Assembly: GCA_021299675.1 (NCBI GenBank)
Contig: JAJTIF010000144.1
Coordinates: 1 to 6,282 of the forward strand
DNA length: 6,282 bases
From: Pseudomonadota bacterium
Lineage (GTDB): Bacteria; Bdellovibrionota; Bacteriovoracia; Bacteriovoracales; Bacteriovoracaceae
Reading direction: 5' to 3'
Translations under genes and position numbers: made by a program
Notes under the pieces: model-generated
What the model was told of the DNA's origin: nothing
Seen by the model: only the letters and a program-made list of their open reading frames with translations
Databases searched by the model: none
Shown here: one piece after another, positions 1-5,985 of the stretch
Numbering within the stretch: the first letter of the stretch is position 1
Layout: each line of letters opens with the position of its first letter

Positions 1-48
1 AAGGGTAAATTCGAAAAGCGCATTGAACAGCGCACACTAAAGGCTTAA
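1..48 (+). CDS. scoA: 3-oxoacid CoA-transferase subunit A, C-terminal end (partial)
   Basis: Only the last 15 codons and a TAA stop (46-48) are in the window. They read KGKFEKRIEQRTLKA. A basic tail of the form KRIE-R-T is typical of the C-terminus of the A subunit of ScoAB/AtoDA-type CoA-transferases. The identification rests mostly on position: the frame stops 2 bases before a clear B subunit, and A and B subunits are almost always adjacent in this order. In the family, subunit A forms the first Rossmann-like half of the enzyme and subunit B supplies the catalytic glutamate. The tail also contains the Shine-Dalgarno sequence of scoB. Confidence 0.8.
   Translation, partial: KGKFEKRIEQRTLKA
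39..43 (+). promoter_or_regulatory. Ribosome binding site of scoB
   Basis: AAAGG lies 7 bases before the ATG at 51, inside the last codons of scoA. With a 2-base gap between the genes, this suggests translational coupling of the two subunits, which are needed in equal amounts. It supports the start at 51. Confidence 0.55.
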
Positions 49-50
49 CC

Positions 51-707
51 ATGGCACTTTCAAGAGAACAAATCGCGCAAAGAATTGCCCGTGAAATCAA
101 AGACGGCTACTACGTAAACCTCGGGATCGGCATCCCAACTCTTGTCGCCAACTATGTTCCTAAAGGGATGAGTGTGATGCTGCAATCAGAGAACGGCATT
201 CTGGGCATGGGGGAATTCCCCACGCAAGACACGATTGATGCTGACCTTATTAATGCCGGTAAACAAACCGTGACCGTCATCCCTGGAGCAGCTTTCTTCT
301 CCTCAGCTGAGTCCTTTGCCATGATCCGCGGCGGACACGTGGACCTCACGGTCCTGGGCGCCTTTGAGGTGGATCAGACAGGGGCCCTGGCTTCGTGGAT
401 GATTCCTGGGAAACTGGTCAAAGGCATGGGTGGCGCCATGGACCTTGTCGCAGGCGCGGAGAATATTATCGTGGCCATGAGTCATGCTTCAAAAGCTGGC
501 GAATCCAAAGTGCTTAAGAAATGCTCCTTACCTCTCACCGGTGTGAACTGTGTGAAGCTGGTGGTGACAGATCTCGCCGTCCTAGAACTGAGAAATGGAA
601 AATTCCATCTCCTCGAGCGCGCACCGGGCGTGAGTGTGGAAGAGATCAAGTCCAAGACGGAAGCGGAGCTTGTGATCAGCGGCGATGTGCCGGAGATGAA
701 GTTTTAG
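51..707 (+). CDS. scoB: 3-oxoacid CoA-transferase subunit B
   Basis: This encodes 218 residues, the usual length for ScoB/AtoA proteins (about 216). Family I CoA-transferases move CoA between succinyl-CoA (or acetyl-CoA) and a 3-oxoacid such as acetoacetate through a glutamyl-CoA thioester, in the cytoplasm. The catalytic signature LQSENGILG is intact, with the expected nucleophile Glu47. Other family landmarks are GIGIPT (25-30), the RGGHVDLTVLGAFEVD region (93-108) and GMGGAMDL (125-132). Nothing is truncated. The A subunit ends 2 bases upstream, so the pair forms one operon. The likely role is use of acetoacetate or ketone bodies, or degradation of short-chain acids or poly-hydroxybutyrate. 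The exact acyl substrate cannot be read from the sequence; an acetate- or butyrate-specific AtoA-like enzyme is the main alternative. The stop codon overlaps the stop of the convergent - strand gene. Confidence 0.95.
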   Translation: MALSREQIAQRIAREIKDGYYVNLGIGIPTLVANYVPKGMSVMLQSENGILGMGEFPTQDTIDADLINAGKQTVTVIPGAAFFSSAESFAMIRGGHVDLTVLGAFEVDQTGALASWMIPGKLVKGMGGAMDLVAGAENIIVAMSHASKAGESKVLKKCSLPLTGVNCVKLVVTDLAVLELRNGKFHLLERAPGVSVEEIKSKTEAELVISGDVPEMKF

Positions 708-1231
708 TCGCCTGCGTGGCTCATCTCAAAAATCTCTGCCCCAAAATCGCCATGACAAATCACATGGCTGGCCCGCTCGACCCGCGAGCGGCGATCAAGC
801 TTAGCAAGGACAATAGGGCGCGAGAAGAACTGGCCCTGGCAGAGGGATTCGAAGTGGCGCTCGGTACGAAGATCGCCCACTCCTGTGTAGATGTTGTATG
901 GCCCTTGTGCCTCGAGGAAGACAAACTTTGAGCCTGAAGAGAAAAGTTCGGCTGCATCTTTTTCGGTTAGAGCACGCTGGGTGCTTTGAAAGAGGCGACC
1001 GACTTCGCGGTAGAAGTGCGAGATAAAAGAATTGGCACCGATACAATTTTTGCAGCTTCCTGCCTCTACCACACAGCTCAGCTCTTCTTGGCAGAGATCC
1101 ATACAGAACTCTTCGCCGGCCTCACAGCTCACTTTGAGCTTCATTTCTAGCCCTTCGGTCAACTCAACTTTTGACTCCCAAGCAAAACTAGACAACGGCA
1201 GGAGCAACATTATAAGCATCAATGTCTTCAT
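704..1231 (-). CDS. Exported cysteine-rich protein, 175 aa, unknown family
   Basis: I do not recognise this family. Residues 1-18 (MKTLMLIMLLLPLSSFAW) form a Sec signal peptide, with a likely cut after SSFA. The mature part is about 158 residues with eight cysteines. Six are packed in residues 36-63 with spacing C-X6-C-X3-C-X5-C-X6-C-X2-C; the others are Cys131 and Cys159. The even number and the signal peptide favour disulphides in the periplasm or outside the cell; metal binding by the cluster is the alternative. The ATG overlaps the stop of the 848-residue gene by 4 bases (ATGA), so translation is probably coupled, and AGGTG at 1237-1241 is a reasonable ribosome binding site. This is the last gene of the cluster. 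Its stop overlaps that of scoB tail to tail, and no terminator follows. Confidence 0.85.
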   Translation of the reverse strand: MKTLMLIMLLLPLSSFAWESKVELTEGLEMKLKVSCEAGEEFCMDLCQEELSCVVEAGSCKNCIGANSFISHFYREVGRLFQSTQRALTEKDAAELFSSGSKFVFLEAQGPYNIYTGVGDLRTERHFESLCQGQFFSRPIVLAKLDRRSRVERASHVICHGDFGAEIFEMSHAGD

Positions 1232-3774
1232 CGTAGCACCTGCTTAAAATCTTCCATCTTAAAAGAATGACTTGAACAATTGCGGCGAGGAGTGGTGACG
1301 CTAAAACTCTTCTCCCCCACTGTGACAAGGCTCTCACCACCTTTCACGACACTAATGCTATCAGCGACAAGCTTGTGATGCTTCCCAAGGGAAGTGGCAA
1401 TATTTTCGACACAAGAATCCTTAATACATTCTTCTCCACGAGAGAGTTTTCTTACGCAGGATTTTGGGATCTCGCCGCCATTGAGCTTAAGTGTACGAGA
1501 GACAGCGTTGGGGTCCACCGTCCAAGAGCGTGGGATATCCTCCGGTGAGCGCAGATTGCTGACGAGCTTCACCACCCCTCTGATGACATAGAAGAATGGA
1601 CGCATGTAGGGGTTCAGCATTCCGGCTGAGGTAACCGTACTGGCCAGTGAAATCGTACAGGTAAAGCAGCCTGAGAGCTTTCTCACGGCGTTTTCGACCT
1701 GCTCCGGTGACTCCGCTGTGACGTTAATGCGTTCATTATCGCGGCAACTCTGAAGCGTGATCCCTTCGAAAGCGAGGTAGCTTGGCGGACGGACGCGAGC
1801 ATCTCCGCTCACACCGATCGCACAGGGAGCGCCGAGCAGTGGCCCAAAATCCACGATCAGGGATTTCTGGACAGAGCGGCGGTCGAACTTTGGATTATAA
1901 TAGACCTTACCGTCTTTAATGATCTCTTGCAGAGAACTGACCTTCTTCTGTGCCAATGAGACATCGACATAAATCGGGACGATGGTCGCTGCCGAAACAC
2001 CGGCCAGCACGATGTCCTTGAGAAACTCGAAACCAGCTTTCTTTGACTGGAACCAAGGATCATACATCTTACAGGCCATCCGCTCACCCATGGATGTGGT
2101 GGCAGAGAGCTGCTTTATTTGCCCGTCAAGGGAGAGAAGACTTGAAGCGTAGTCAGACGCGATTTTGAGATCAATTAGGTTTGTGACCAATTTCTTGCCA
2201 CAGTCCAGGGCGGACTTACAGAAGGTTTCTACTTTGCCGGTCTGACCATTTTTAAGGACGAGGTAACTGGCGCCTTCAGTGGTAGGAGCCGATTCGACAA
2301 CTTTCTTATAGTGAAAAGATTGGTACCAGGCCGAGAAATGCTCTGGTCCTGGGTGATCCTCTTCCCCCCAAACTTTCTCATCCCGCAGCTTTTCGCAGAC
2401 TGCAAGAAGCTGAGGTGCAAAGGTAGAGAGTGACCATTCGAGATCGGCCTCAATGTCAGCGTGGATGTTGCGTGAATAGTTCCAGATGGAAGCGTAATCC
2501 GTCATGGCAGCAAGCTTAGGACGAATAAAGCTAATCTCACGGTCGGTGGCAGAAGTGAGTTCGGCACAGAAAGTAAAGGCTTCTGCGCGCTTGGCCTGAT
2601 CGGCACTTCTGACTCCCTCGAGCTCTCGAATCGCATCAGTCAAGAGACGATCCTCTAGACCGCGGCGAACGAACTTGAGTTGAGAGAGAGACTGAGACAG
2701 CTTGAGGCGAATGAAGCCTCGGGTCTTGGCCATGTTATCTTTGAAATTTTTCGCCCACGCCGTAGCGGTTTCGTGAGCATCCAGCGCCAGATCCTCGCGC
2801 CCTAAGCCGTCATCCTGGCGAAGGATATCGTCGTGATCGTGATCAGGGCTTGGCATGAAGACTTGGAGTTTCGCAAGATCGGCGTCTTGGGAAACGCGAG
2901 AAAGTTCACGCAGAGAATTTGTGTTTAAGAAATCTTTTGAACACTCCGGTCTGCCCAGAGAGTTACACCCATTCGAGAAGAAGAAACTCAACTCCTCCAG
3001 GTTCACCTGGCGGAAGAGGCCGTGGTAATTAAGGGCCATTTGACGAGCTTCTGGAGAGTGGCGGAAAGCCCATGAAAAATAGATGTTGAAACTCGACCAG
3101 AAATCGAAACCGACTTTGTCCCAGAGTTTTTGATCAATATGACGAAGATCGAATTGATAAAAACTCACACTCAGATCACCTGGATTATCGATATTACATT
3201 CAACTAAATGCTCTGAACCTGCGGCCATGGACTGACCAAGTGCCTTGAGGGAATCCTTGGTGGGCTTGGAGTCCAGAAGATGAGGATAAAGAGCAGCGAA
3301 GTCTTTGACCTCGTGGCAGCTCATGTGGGATCCAGAAAAGTTCAGGCGCTCACCTTGGAGGGAGCCGCTCCAGGCCTGAGCGATGAGCTCATCCATCTCA
3401 AAGCACCCATCCTTACAGGTATCAACCAGATCGACGTAGCCTGGAAGCTTGGCATTCAAGAGAGGCAGCTGCCCTTTGAGGAGCTTTTCGGCCACCAGTT
3501 TTGAGAGAGACTGAAGGGTGAAGCGGTAGCGCTTGATGCCTTCCGCAGTAAAAGTATCCTGGCGAGAGAGCAGATCCCCTGCTCGCAGCAGAGACTTCCC
3601 GACGTCTAAGGTGTCAGCAATAAAAAAAACAGAACGGGTGGGCTTTTGAGAGTCCCGGGCACAGTCGGCCCGGTTCGAAAAATTGAGTGGATTAATATCA
3701 AGCGTGCGACTTTCTTTAGCCTGTGCAATCGTAAAAAAACTTAAGATGCAGAGGCTAAAGAGTAGACGGCACAT
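1228..3774 (-). CDS. Large exported protein, 848 aa, 20 cysteines, unknown family
   Basis: I do not recognise this family. Residues 1-19 (MCRLLFSLCILSFFTIAQA) form a Sec signal peptide with an A-Q-A cut site. The remaining ~829 residues hold 20 cysteines, including close pairs at 120/124, 519/525, 703/706 and 783/788, which suggests disulphides. Residues 340-400 look mainly helical and charged. An Asp/His run, DHDHDD at 311-316, could bind a metal. A hydrophobic stretch at about 588-603 (IVLAGVSAATIVPIYV) could cross or insert into a membrane, or be a buried core helix. No catalytic motif of a known enzyme class is evident. The start is set by AGGA 6 bases before the ATG, overlapping the stop of the 196-residue gene 8 bases upstream. 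The gene overlaps the next by 4 bases. It is the largest member of the cluster and could be the scaffold or effector, but that is inference. Confidence 0.88.
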   Translation of the reverse strand: MCRLLFSLCILSFFTIAQAKESRTLDINPLNFSNRADCARDSQKPTRSVFFIADTLDVGKSLLRAGDLLSRQDTFTAEGIKRYRFTLQSLSKLVAEKLLKGQLPLLNAKLPGYVDLVDTCKDGCFEMDELIAQAWSGSLQGERLNFSGSHMSCHEVKDFAALYPHLLDSKPTKDSLKALGQSMAAGSEHLVECNIDNPGDLSVSFYQFDLRHIDQKLWDKVGFDFWSSFNIYFSWAFRHSPEARQMALNYHGLFRQVNLEELSFFFSNGCNSLGRPECSKDFLNTNSLRELSRVSQDADLAKLQVFMPSPDHDHDDILRQDDGLGREDLALDAHETATAWAKNFKDNMAKTRGFIRLKLSQSLSQLKFVRRGLEDRLLTDAIRELEGVRSADQAKRAEAFTFCAELTSATDREISFIRPKLAAMTDYASIWNYSRNIHADIEADLEWSLSTFAPQLLAVCEKLRDEKVWGEEDHPGPEHFSAWYQSFHYKKVVESAPTTEGASYLVLKNGQTGKVETFCKSALDCGKKLVTNLIDLKIASDYASSLLSLDGQIKQLSATTSMGERMACKMYDPWFQSKKAGFEFLKDIVLAGVSAATIVPIYVDVSLAQKKVSSLQEIIKDGKVYYNPKFDRRSVQKSLIVDFGPLLGAPCAIGVSGDARVRPPSYLAFEGITLQSCRDNERINVTAESPEQVENAVRKLSGCFTCTISLASTVTSAGMLNPYMRPFFYVIRGVVKLVSNLRSPEDIPRSWTVDPNAVSRTLKLNGGEIPKSCVRKLSRGEECIKDSCVENIATSLGKHHKLVADSISVVKGGESLVTVGEKSFSVTTPRRNCSSHSFKMEDFKQVLR
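1237..1241 (-). promoter_or_regulatory. Ribosome binding site at the ATGA overlap
   Basis: On the - strand AGGTG ends 5 bases before the ATG at 1231 and lies inside the last codons of the 848-residue gene. It fixes the start of the 175-residue gene at the ATGA overlap and supports coupled translation. Confidence 0.5.
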
Positions 3775-3780
3775 TTATCA

Positions 3781-3784
3781 TCCT
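3781..3784 (-). promoter_or_regulatory. Ribosome binding site of the 848-residue gene, overlapping the upstream stop
   Basis: The - strand reads TAGGATGATAAATG. The TAG stop of the 196-residue gene (3783-3785) shares bases with the AGGA ribosome binding site, which sits 6 bases from the ATG at 3774. A ribosome ending the upstream gene covers this site, so translation of the two genes is probably coupled. Confidence 0.65.
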
Positions 3785-4373
3785 ATTGACCAGCAACGCA
3801 GCCGGTAGCTTGTTTCATTACTGTTGTATAGAACATGATCATGGCTTCGTCGGCAGGAGTAAATCCTCTGCGAGTCCCACCAGTTTCAGTCATCAAACCG
3901 TACATATAACGGTTAAGGGCGTAGTAAACCGAGCGAGGTACGTTAACGGTTTGAGTACAACGTCCAGTCGTATAGCGGAGAGTGATTCCGTAATAAGGGC
4001 CAGTGTCACACAAATTACCGCAACCAGCACCACCGCCTGGGATAATGATGTTGGTGCCGCTACCTGAGCCGCTGTTGAATGTGTTGCCTTCACCGAAGCT
4101 GAAAGTCGCTGTGAATCTTCTGTCGTTAGATGTTACACTCGAGAAACGGCAGAGGCCGCCCGGAGAGCAAGAGAGGCGAGCATCGCGGTTGATCGCCATA
4201 AGGATGGTAGAGTCGTCAAAACGCTCGAAGCCAAATTCGTTAGTTTCACAACCAAAGATCTCACGGACATCTTGAGAGTCACGGCATGGGTCACTGCCAC
4301 CTGGTGGCTTGCCGTTACCAGCAAGAGCCGATAGCGAGAGGGCTAAAAGAAGGGTCGAGAGAAGTGTTTTCAT
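3783..4373 (-). CDS. Small exported Gly/Ser-rich, cysteine-containing protein, 196 aa
   Basis: I do not recognise this family. The frame stays open to an ATG at 4403, but the ATG at 4373 is preferred: it has AGGAG 5 bases upstream and begins directly with a signal peptide, MKTLLSTLLLALSLSALA (1-18, A-L-A cut site). Upstream codons would add a polar stretch before it and overlap the previous gene. The mature protein begins with a Gly/Pro-rich segment (19-28). It has a flexible Gly/Ser/Asn linker at about 95-120 (for example SGSGSG, PGGGAG) that separates an N-terminal part with four cysteines (30, 42, 69, 75) from a C-terminal part with four (118, 122, 139, 192). That arrangement suggests two small disulphide-bonded modules. 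The gene sits 20 bases after the 514-residue gene and 8 bases before the 848-residue gene. Its size and composition would suit a structural or surface subunit, but no function can be assigned. Confidence 0.85.
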   Translation of the reverse strand: MKTLLSTLLLALSLSALAGNGKPPGGSDPCRDSQDVREIFGCETNEFGFERFDDSTILMAINRDARLSCSPGGLCRFSSVTSNDRRFTATFSFGEGNTFNSGSGSGTNIIIPGGGAGCGNLCDTGPYYGITLRYTTGRCTQTVNVPRSVYYALNRYMYGLMTETGGTRRGFTPADEAMIMFYTTVMKQATGCVAGQ

Positions 4374-4378
4374 ACTGG

Positions 4379-4383
4379 CTCCT
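4379..4383 (-). promoter_or_regulatory. Strong ribosome binding site deciding the start at 4373
   Basis: AGGAG on the - strand, 5 bases from the ATG at 4373, is the best Shine-Dalgarno match in the cluster. The alternative ATG at 4403 has only A/T-rich sequence before it. The strength of this site suggests that the small protein is made in larger amounts than its operon neighbours. Confidence 0.7.
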
Positions 4384-4393
4384 AGTGTAGTCG

Positions 4394-5938
4394 TTATTCG
4401 CATTTAATTTCTAATTTATGTAAATTATTCATTTCGTATTTTGGGACGATATATGAGTCTCGTTTAATACTTATCATTGAAACATCGAGCTTTTGTTCTG
4501 TTCTCCCGAGGACCTTGAACTCAGCCTTAAGAGTGAGCATGGGATCTTTAATCTGATCACAGGCGGCACCGTTGCAAACCTTTGAAAAATAAGGTGGCCA
4601 GAGTTTAAACGAGAGGTAGCTTCTGAGCTGGTCAACGGCCCGGTCAACGTTATCAAGTGAGCGCTCAAAGACTAAACCGGGGATGGTTGAGATCCCGGGC
4701 AGGTCTCTGGTGACATGAATTCGAGGGATTTCTTGGATGGCCGGAATACTCGAGTTCGAAATCCTGCCCAGTTGCTGCTCGATCGTGTTCAGGCGGCTTT
4801 GGATGCGTTTTTTAAAACGCTCGTAATCATACTTTGGGTCGTACATATTGGACTCGATAACGTAGGTCTTCCCATCCTCAATCAGACTCTCAGCGACCTC
4901 AAATCCAATACCCTTGATAAATCCTTGAAACCTGGCTGGGGCTATCCCGCCATCATACCAAGTTGTGATCAGCTCCAAGCCTTTATTGGTTTTCTCATAA
5001 AGTGAATTCTCAGCAATCACGGGCTGGGCATAGTCACAGGCCGACTGACAGACTTTATCCTTACAGACTTTAGGGCAGTTATTATTGACCAGAAGCTGGG
5101 TCTCAAGCTGAACCATACCGTTACCTAGTGGGTTCACGGAGACCTTACCAAAGTGGATATCGGGCATACTCCAGTTTTCTGGAAAGGTTGGGTATTCAAT
5201 CCCATAATCATCAGACGAAGGGATGATGTTGGCCTGGGGATTCACAGACAAGCGGATAGGAAGATTCGAAAGCGCCTTCAAACTGCCGCTGTTGCCTGAA
5301 GCGTCTCCGGCCAAGTAAAGATTAATGGCACCGAATAGATCGAGGTTATTGATACCGAGGCCGGCGAAGGTCTCGAGATTTTGACATTCTTTTTTAATTT
5401 GGAGCTTGAGTAAGTAGCTGCTCGCAAAATTGGGCTTCACAAAACAAAAGCCACCGTTGAAGCTCATTTTATGAGTCGAAAGACGCTGCATCTCACAGCC
5501 AGGCTGCTTAGCAGGTAACTGAAGAGGCTGGTTGCCTTCATCTTCTACCGTCACTTCCAGACATGACTGAATCAGCTTCCAGTCTTGATTGAATTTTTCT
5601 TTTCTGATTTCGTGGTCGTTAGCGCGCACGAAGGGGTGTCCGGTCATTTCACAGCGTTTGTAGCCGAAGTCTTTAGTGAAGTTGACGCCCTTCACAGTGT
5701 CCTCGTAGTCGACGACTTCGGGACCGAGAGCGATCATGAGGAACTGGCCATTCATGGCAGCCTGAGAACAATTGGAGGCACGGAACTGAGGAAGGTTTGG
5801 GATCGTTCTTTCCTCATTATAATAAACGGTCGATTCCGTCGTATGCGAGATCGCGAGGTTCACGGCACCAATCCGCTGAACCTGACAGGCCCAGGAGGTG
5901 GTGGCGAACAGGAGAATTGGAAGAATCAAAGTTTTCAT
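4394..5938 (-). CDS. Exported cysteine-containing protein, 514 aa, unknown family
   Basis: I do not recognise this family. Residues 1-17 (MKTLILPILLFATTSWA) form a Sec signal peptide. The S-W-A/C junction fits signal peptidase I better than a lipoprotein box, although Cys18 would be the first mature residue. After the signal there are 14 cysteines. Four form a compact motif at 288-301 (C-X3-C-X4-C-X3-C) rich in Lys, and a pair lies at 455/460. Residues 375-393 have a heptad-like spacing of F, I, L, I, L and I, which suggests a short amphipathic or coiled-coil helix. The region 186-285 has many Asn, Gly and hydrophobic residues and may be mainly beta-strand. There is no recognisable enzyme motif. 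This is the first gene after the internal terminator, with only a weak GGA ribosome binding site. It is followed after 20 bases by the 196-residue gene, so it probably leads a four-gene transcript. Confidence 0.87.
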   Translation of the reverse strand: MKTLILPILLFATTSWACQVQRIGAVNLAISHTTESTVYYNEERTIPNLPQFRASNCSQAAMNGQFLMIALGPEVVDYEDTVKGVNFTKDFGYKRCEMTGHPFVRANDHEIRKEKFNQDWKLIQSCLEVTVEDEGNQPLQLPAKQPGCEMQRLSTHKMSFNGGFCFVKPNFASSYLLKLQIKKECQNLETFAGLGINNLDLFGAINLYLAGDASGNSGSLKALSNLPIRLSVNPQANIIPSSDDYGIEYPTFPENWSMPDIHFGKVSVNPLGNGMVQLETQLLVNNNCPKVCKDKVCQSACDYAQPVIAENSLYEKTNKGLELITTWYDGGIAPARFQGFIKGIGFEVAESLIEDGKTYVIESNMYDPKYDYERFKKRIQSRLNTIEQQLGRISNSSIPAIQEIPRIHVTRDLPGISTIPGLVFERSLDNVDRAVDQLRSYLSFKLWPPYFSKVCNGAACDQIKDPMLTLKAEFKVLGRTEQKLDVSMISIKRDSYIVPKYEMNNLHKLEIKCE

Positions 5939-5944
5939 TGAACA

Positions 5945-5947
5945 TCC
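5945..5947 (-). promoter_or_regulatory. Weak ribosome binding site abutting the terminator T-run
   Basis: The - strand reads TTTTTTTGGATGTTCAATG. GGA lies 6 bases before the ATG at 5938 and immediately after the seven T of the terminator. A transcript that reads through the terminator would carry this site just outside the hairpin, so it would still be accessible. The poor match suggests modest translation. Confidence 0.4.
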
Positions 5948-5978
5948 AAAAAAAGTGGGCAGGGTTTCCCCTGCCCAC
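5948..5978 (-). terminator. Intrinsic (Rho-independent) terminator with GAAA tetraloop
   Basis: On the - strand the stem GTGGGCAGGG pairs perfectly with CCCTGCCCAC (10 bp, mostly G-C) across a GAAA loop, which is of the stable GNRA class. Seven T follow directly. It begins 7 bases after the TAA stop of the partial upstream gene. On the + strand the hairpin has no T-run after it, so it works in one direction only. Its end is 9 bases from the next start codon, which makes it a likely attenuator inside the gene cluster. Confidence 0.92.
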
Positions 5979-5985
5979 GGATTAC

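Noticed and set aside
773..791. 7-bp hairpin (CCGCTCG / CGAGCGG) downstream of scoB as its terminator
   Set aside because: There is no T-run after it on either strand, and it lies in coding sequence of the convergent gene.
521..931. 136-residue open frame on the + strand crossing the end of scoB
   Set aside because: It overlaps the C-terminal half of scoB in another frame and the opposite-strand exported protein. It has no ribosome binding site, and its sequence is rich in Arg and Cys without family features. It is a shadow frame.
931..963. Imperfect hairpin followed by five T on the + strand as a late scoAB terminator
   Set aside because: The stem is short, has a bulge and ends 5 bases before the T-run. 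It lies more than 220 bases past the scoB stop inside a coding region, so the signal is too weak to call.
4374..4403. Upstream ATG at 4403 for the 196-residue gene
   Set aside because: It would overlap the previous gene, has no Shine-Dalgarno match, and would place ten polar residues before the signal peptide. The ATG at 4373 has AGGAG at ideal spacing.
5885..5887. Cys18 of the 514-residue protein as a lipoprotein attachment site
   Set aside because: The residues before it are S-W-A. A lipobox needs Leu, Val or Ile at -3 and does not usually have Trp at -2. The site fits signal peptidase I better, though relaxed lipoboxes exist.
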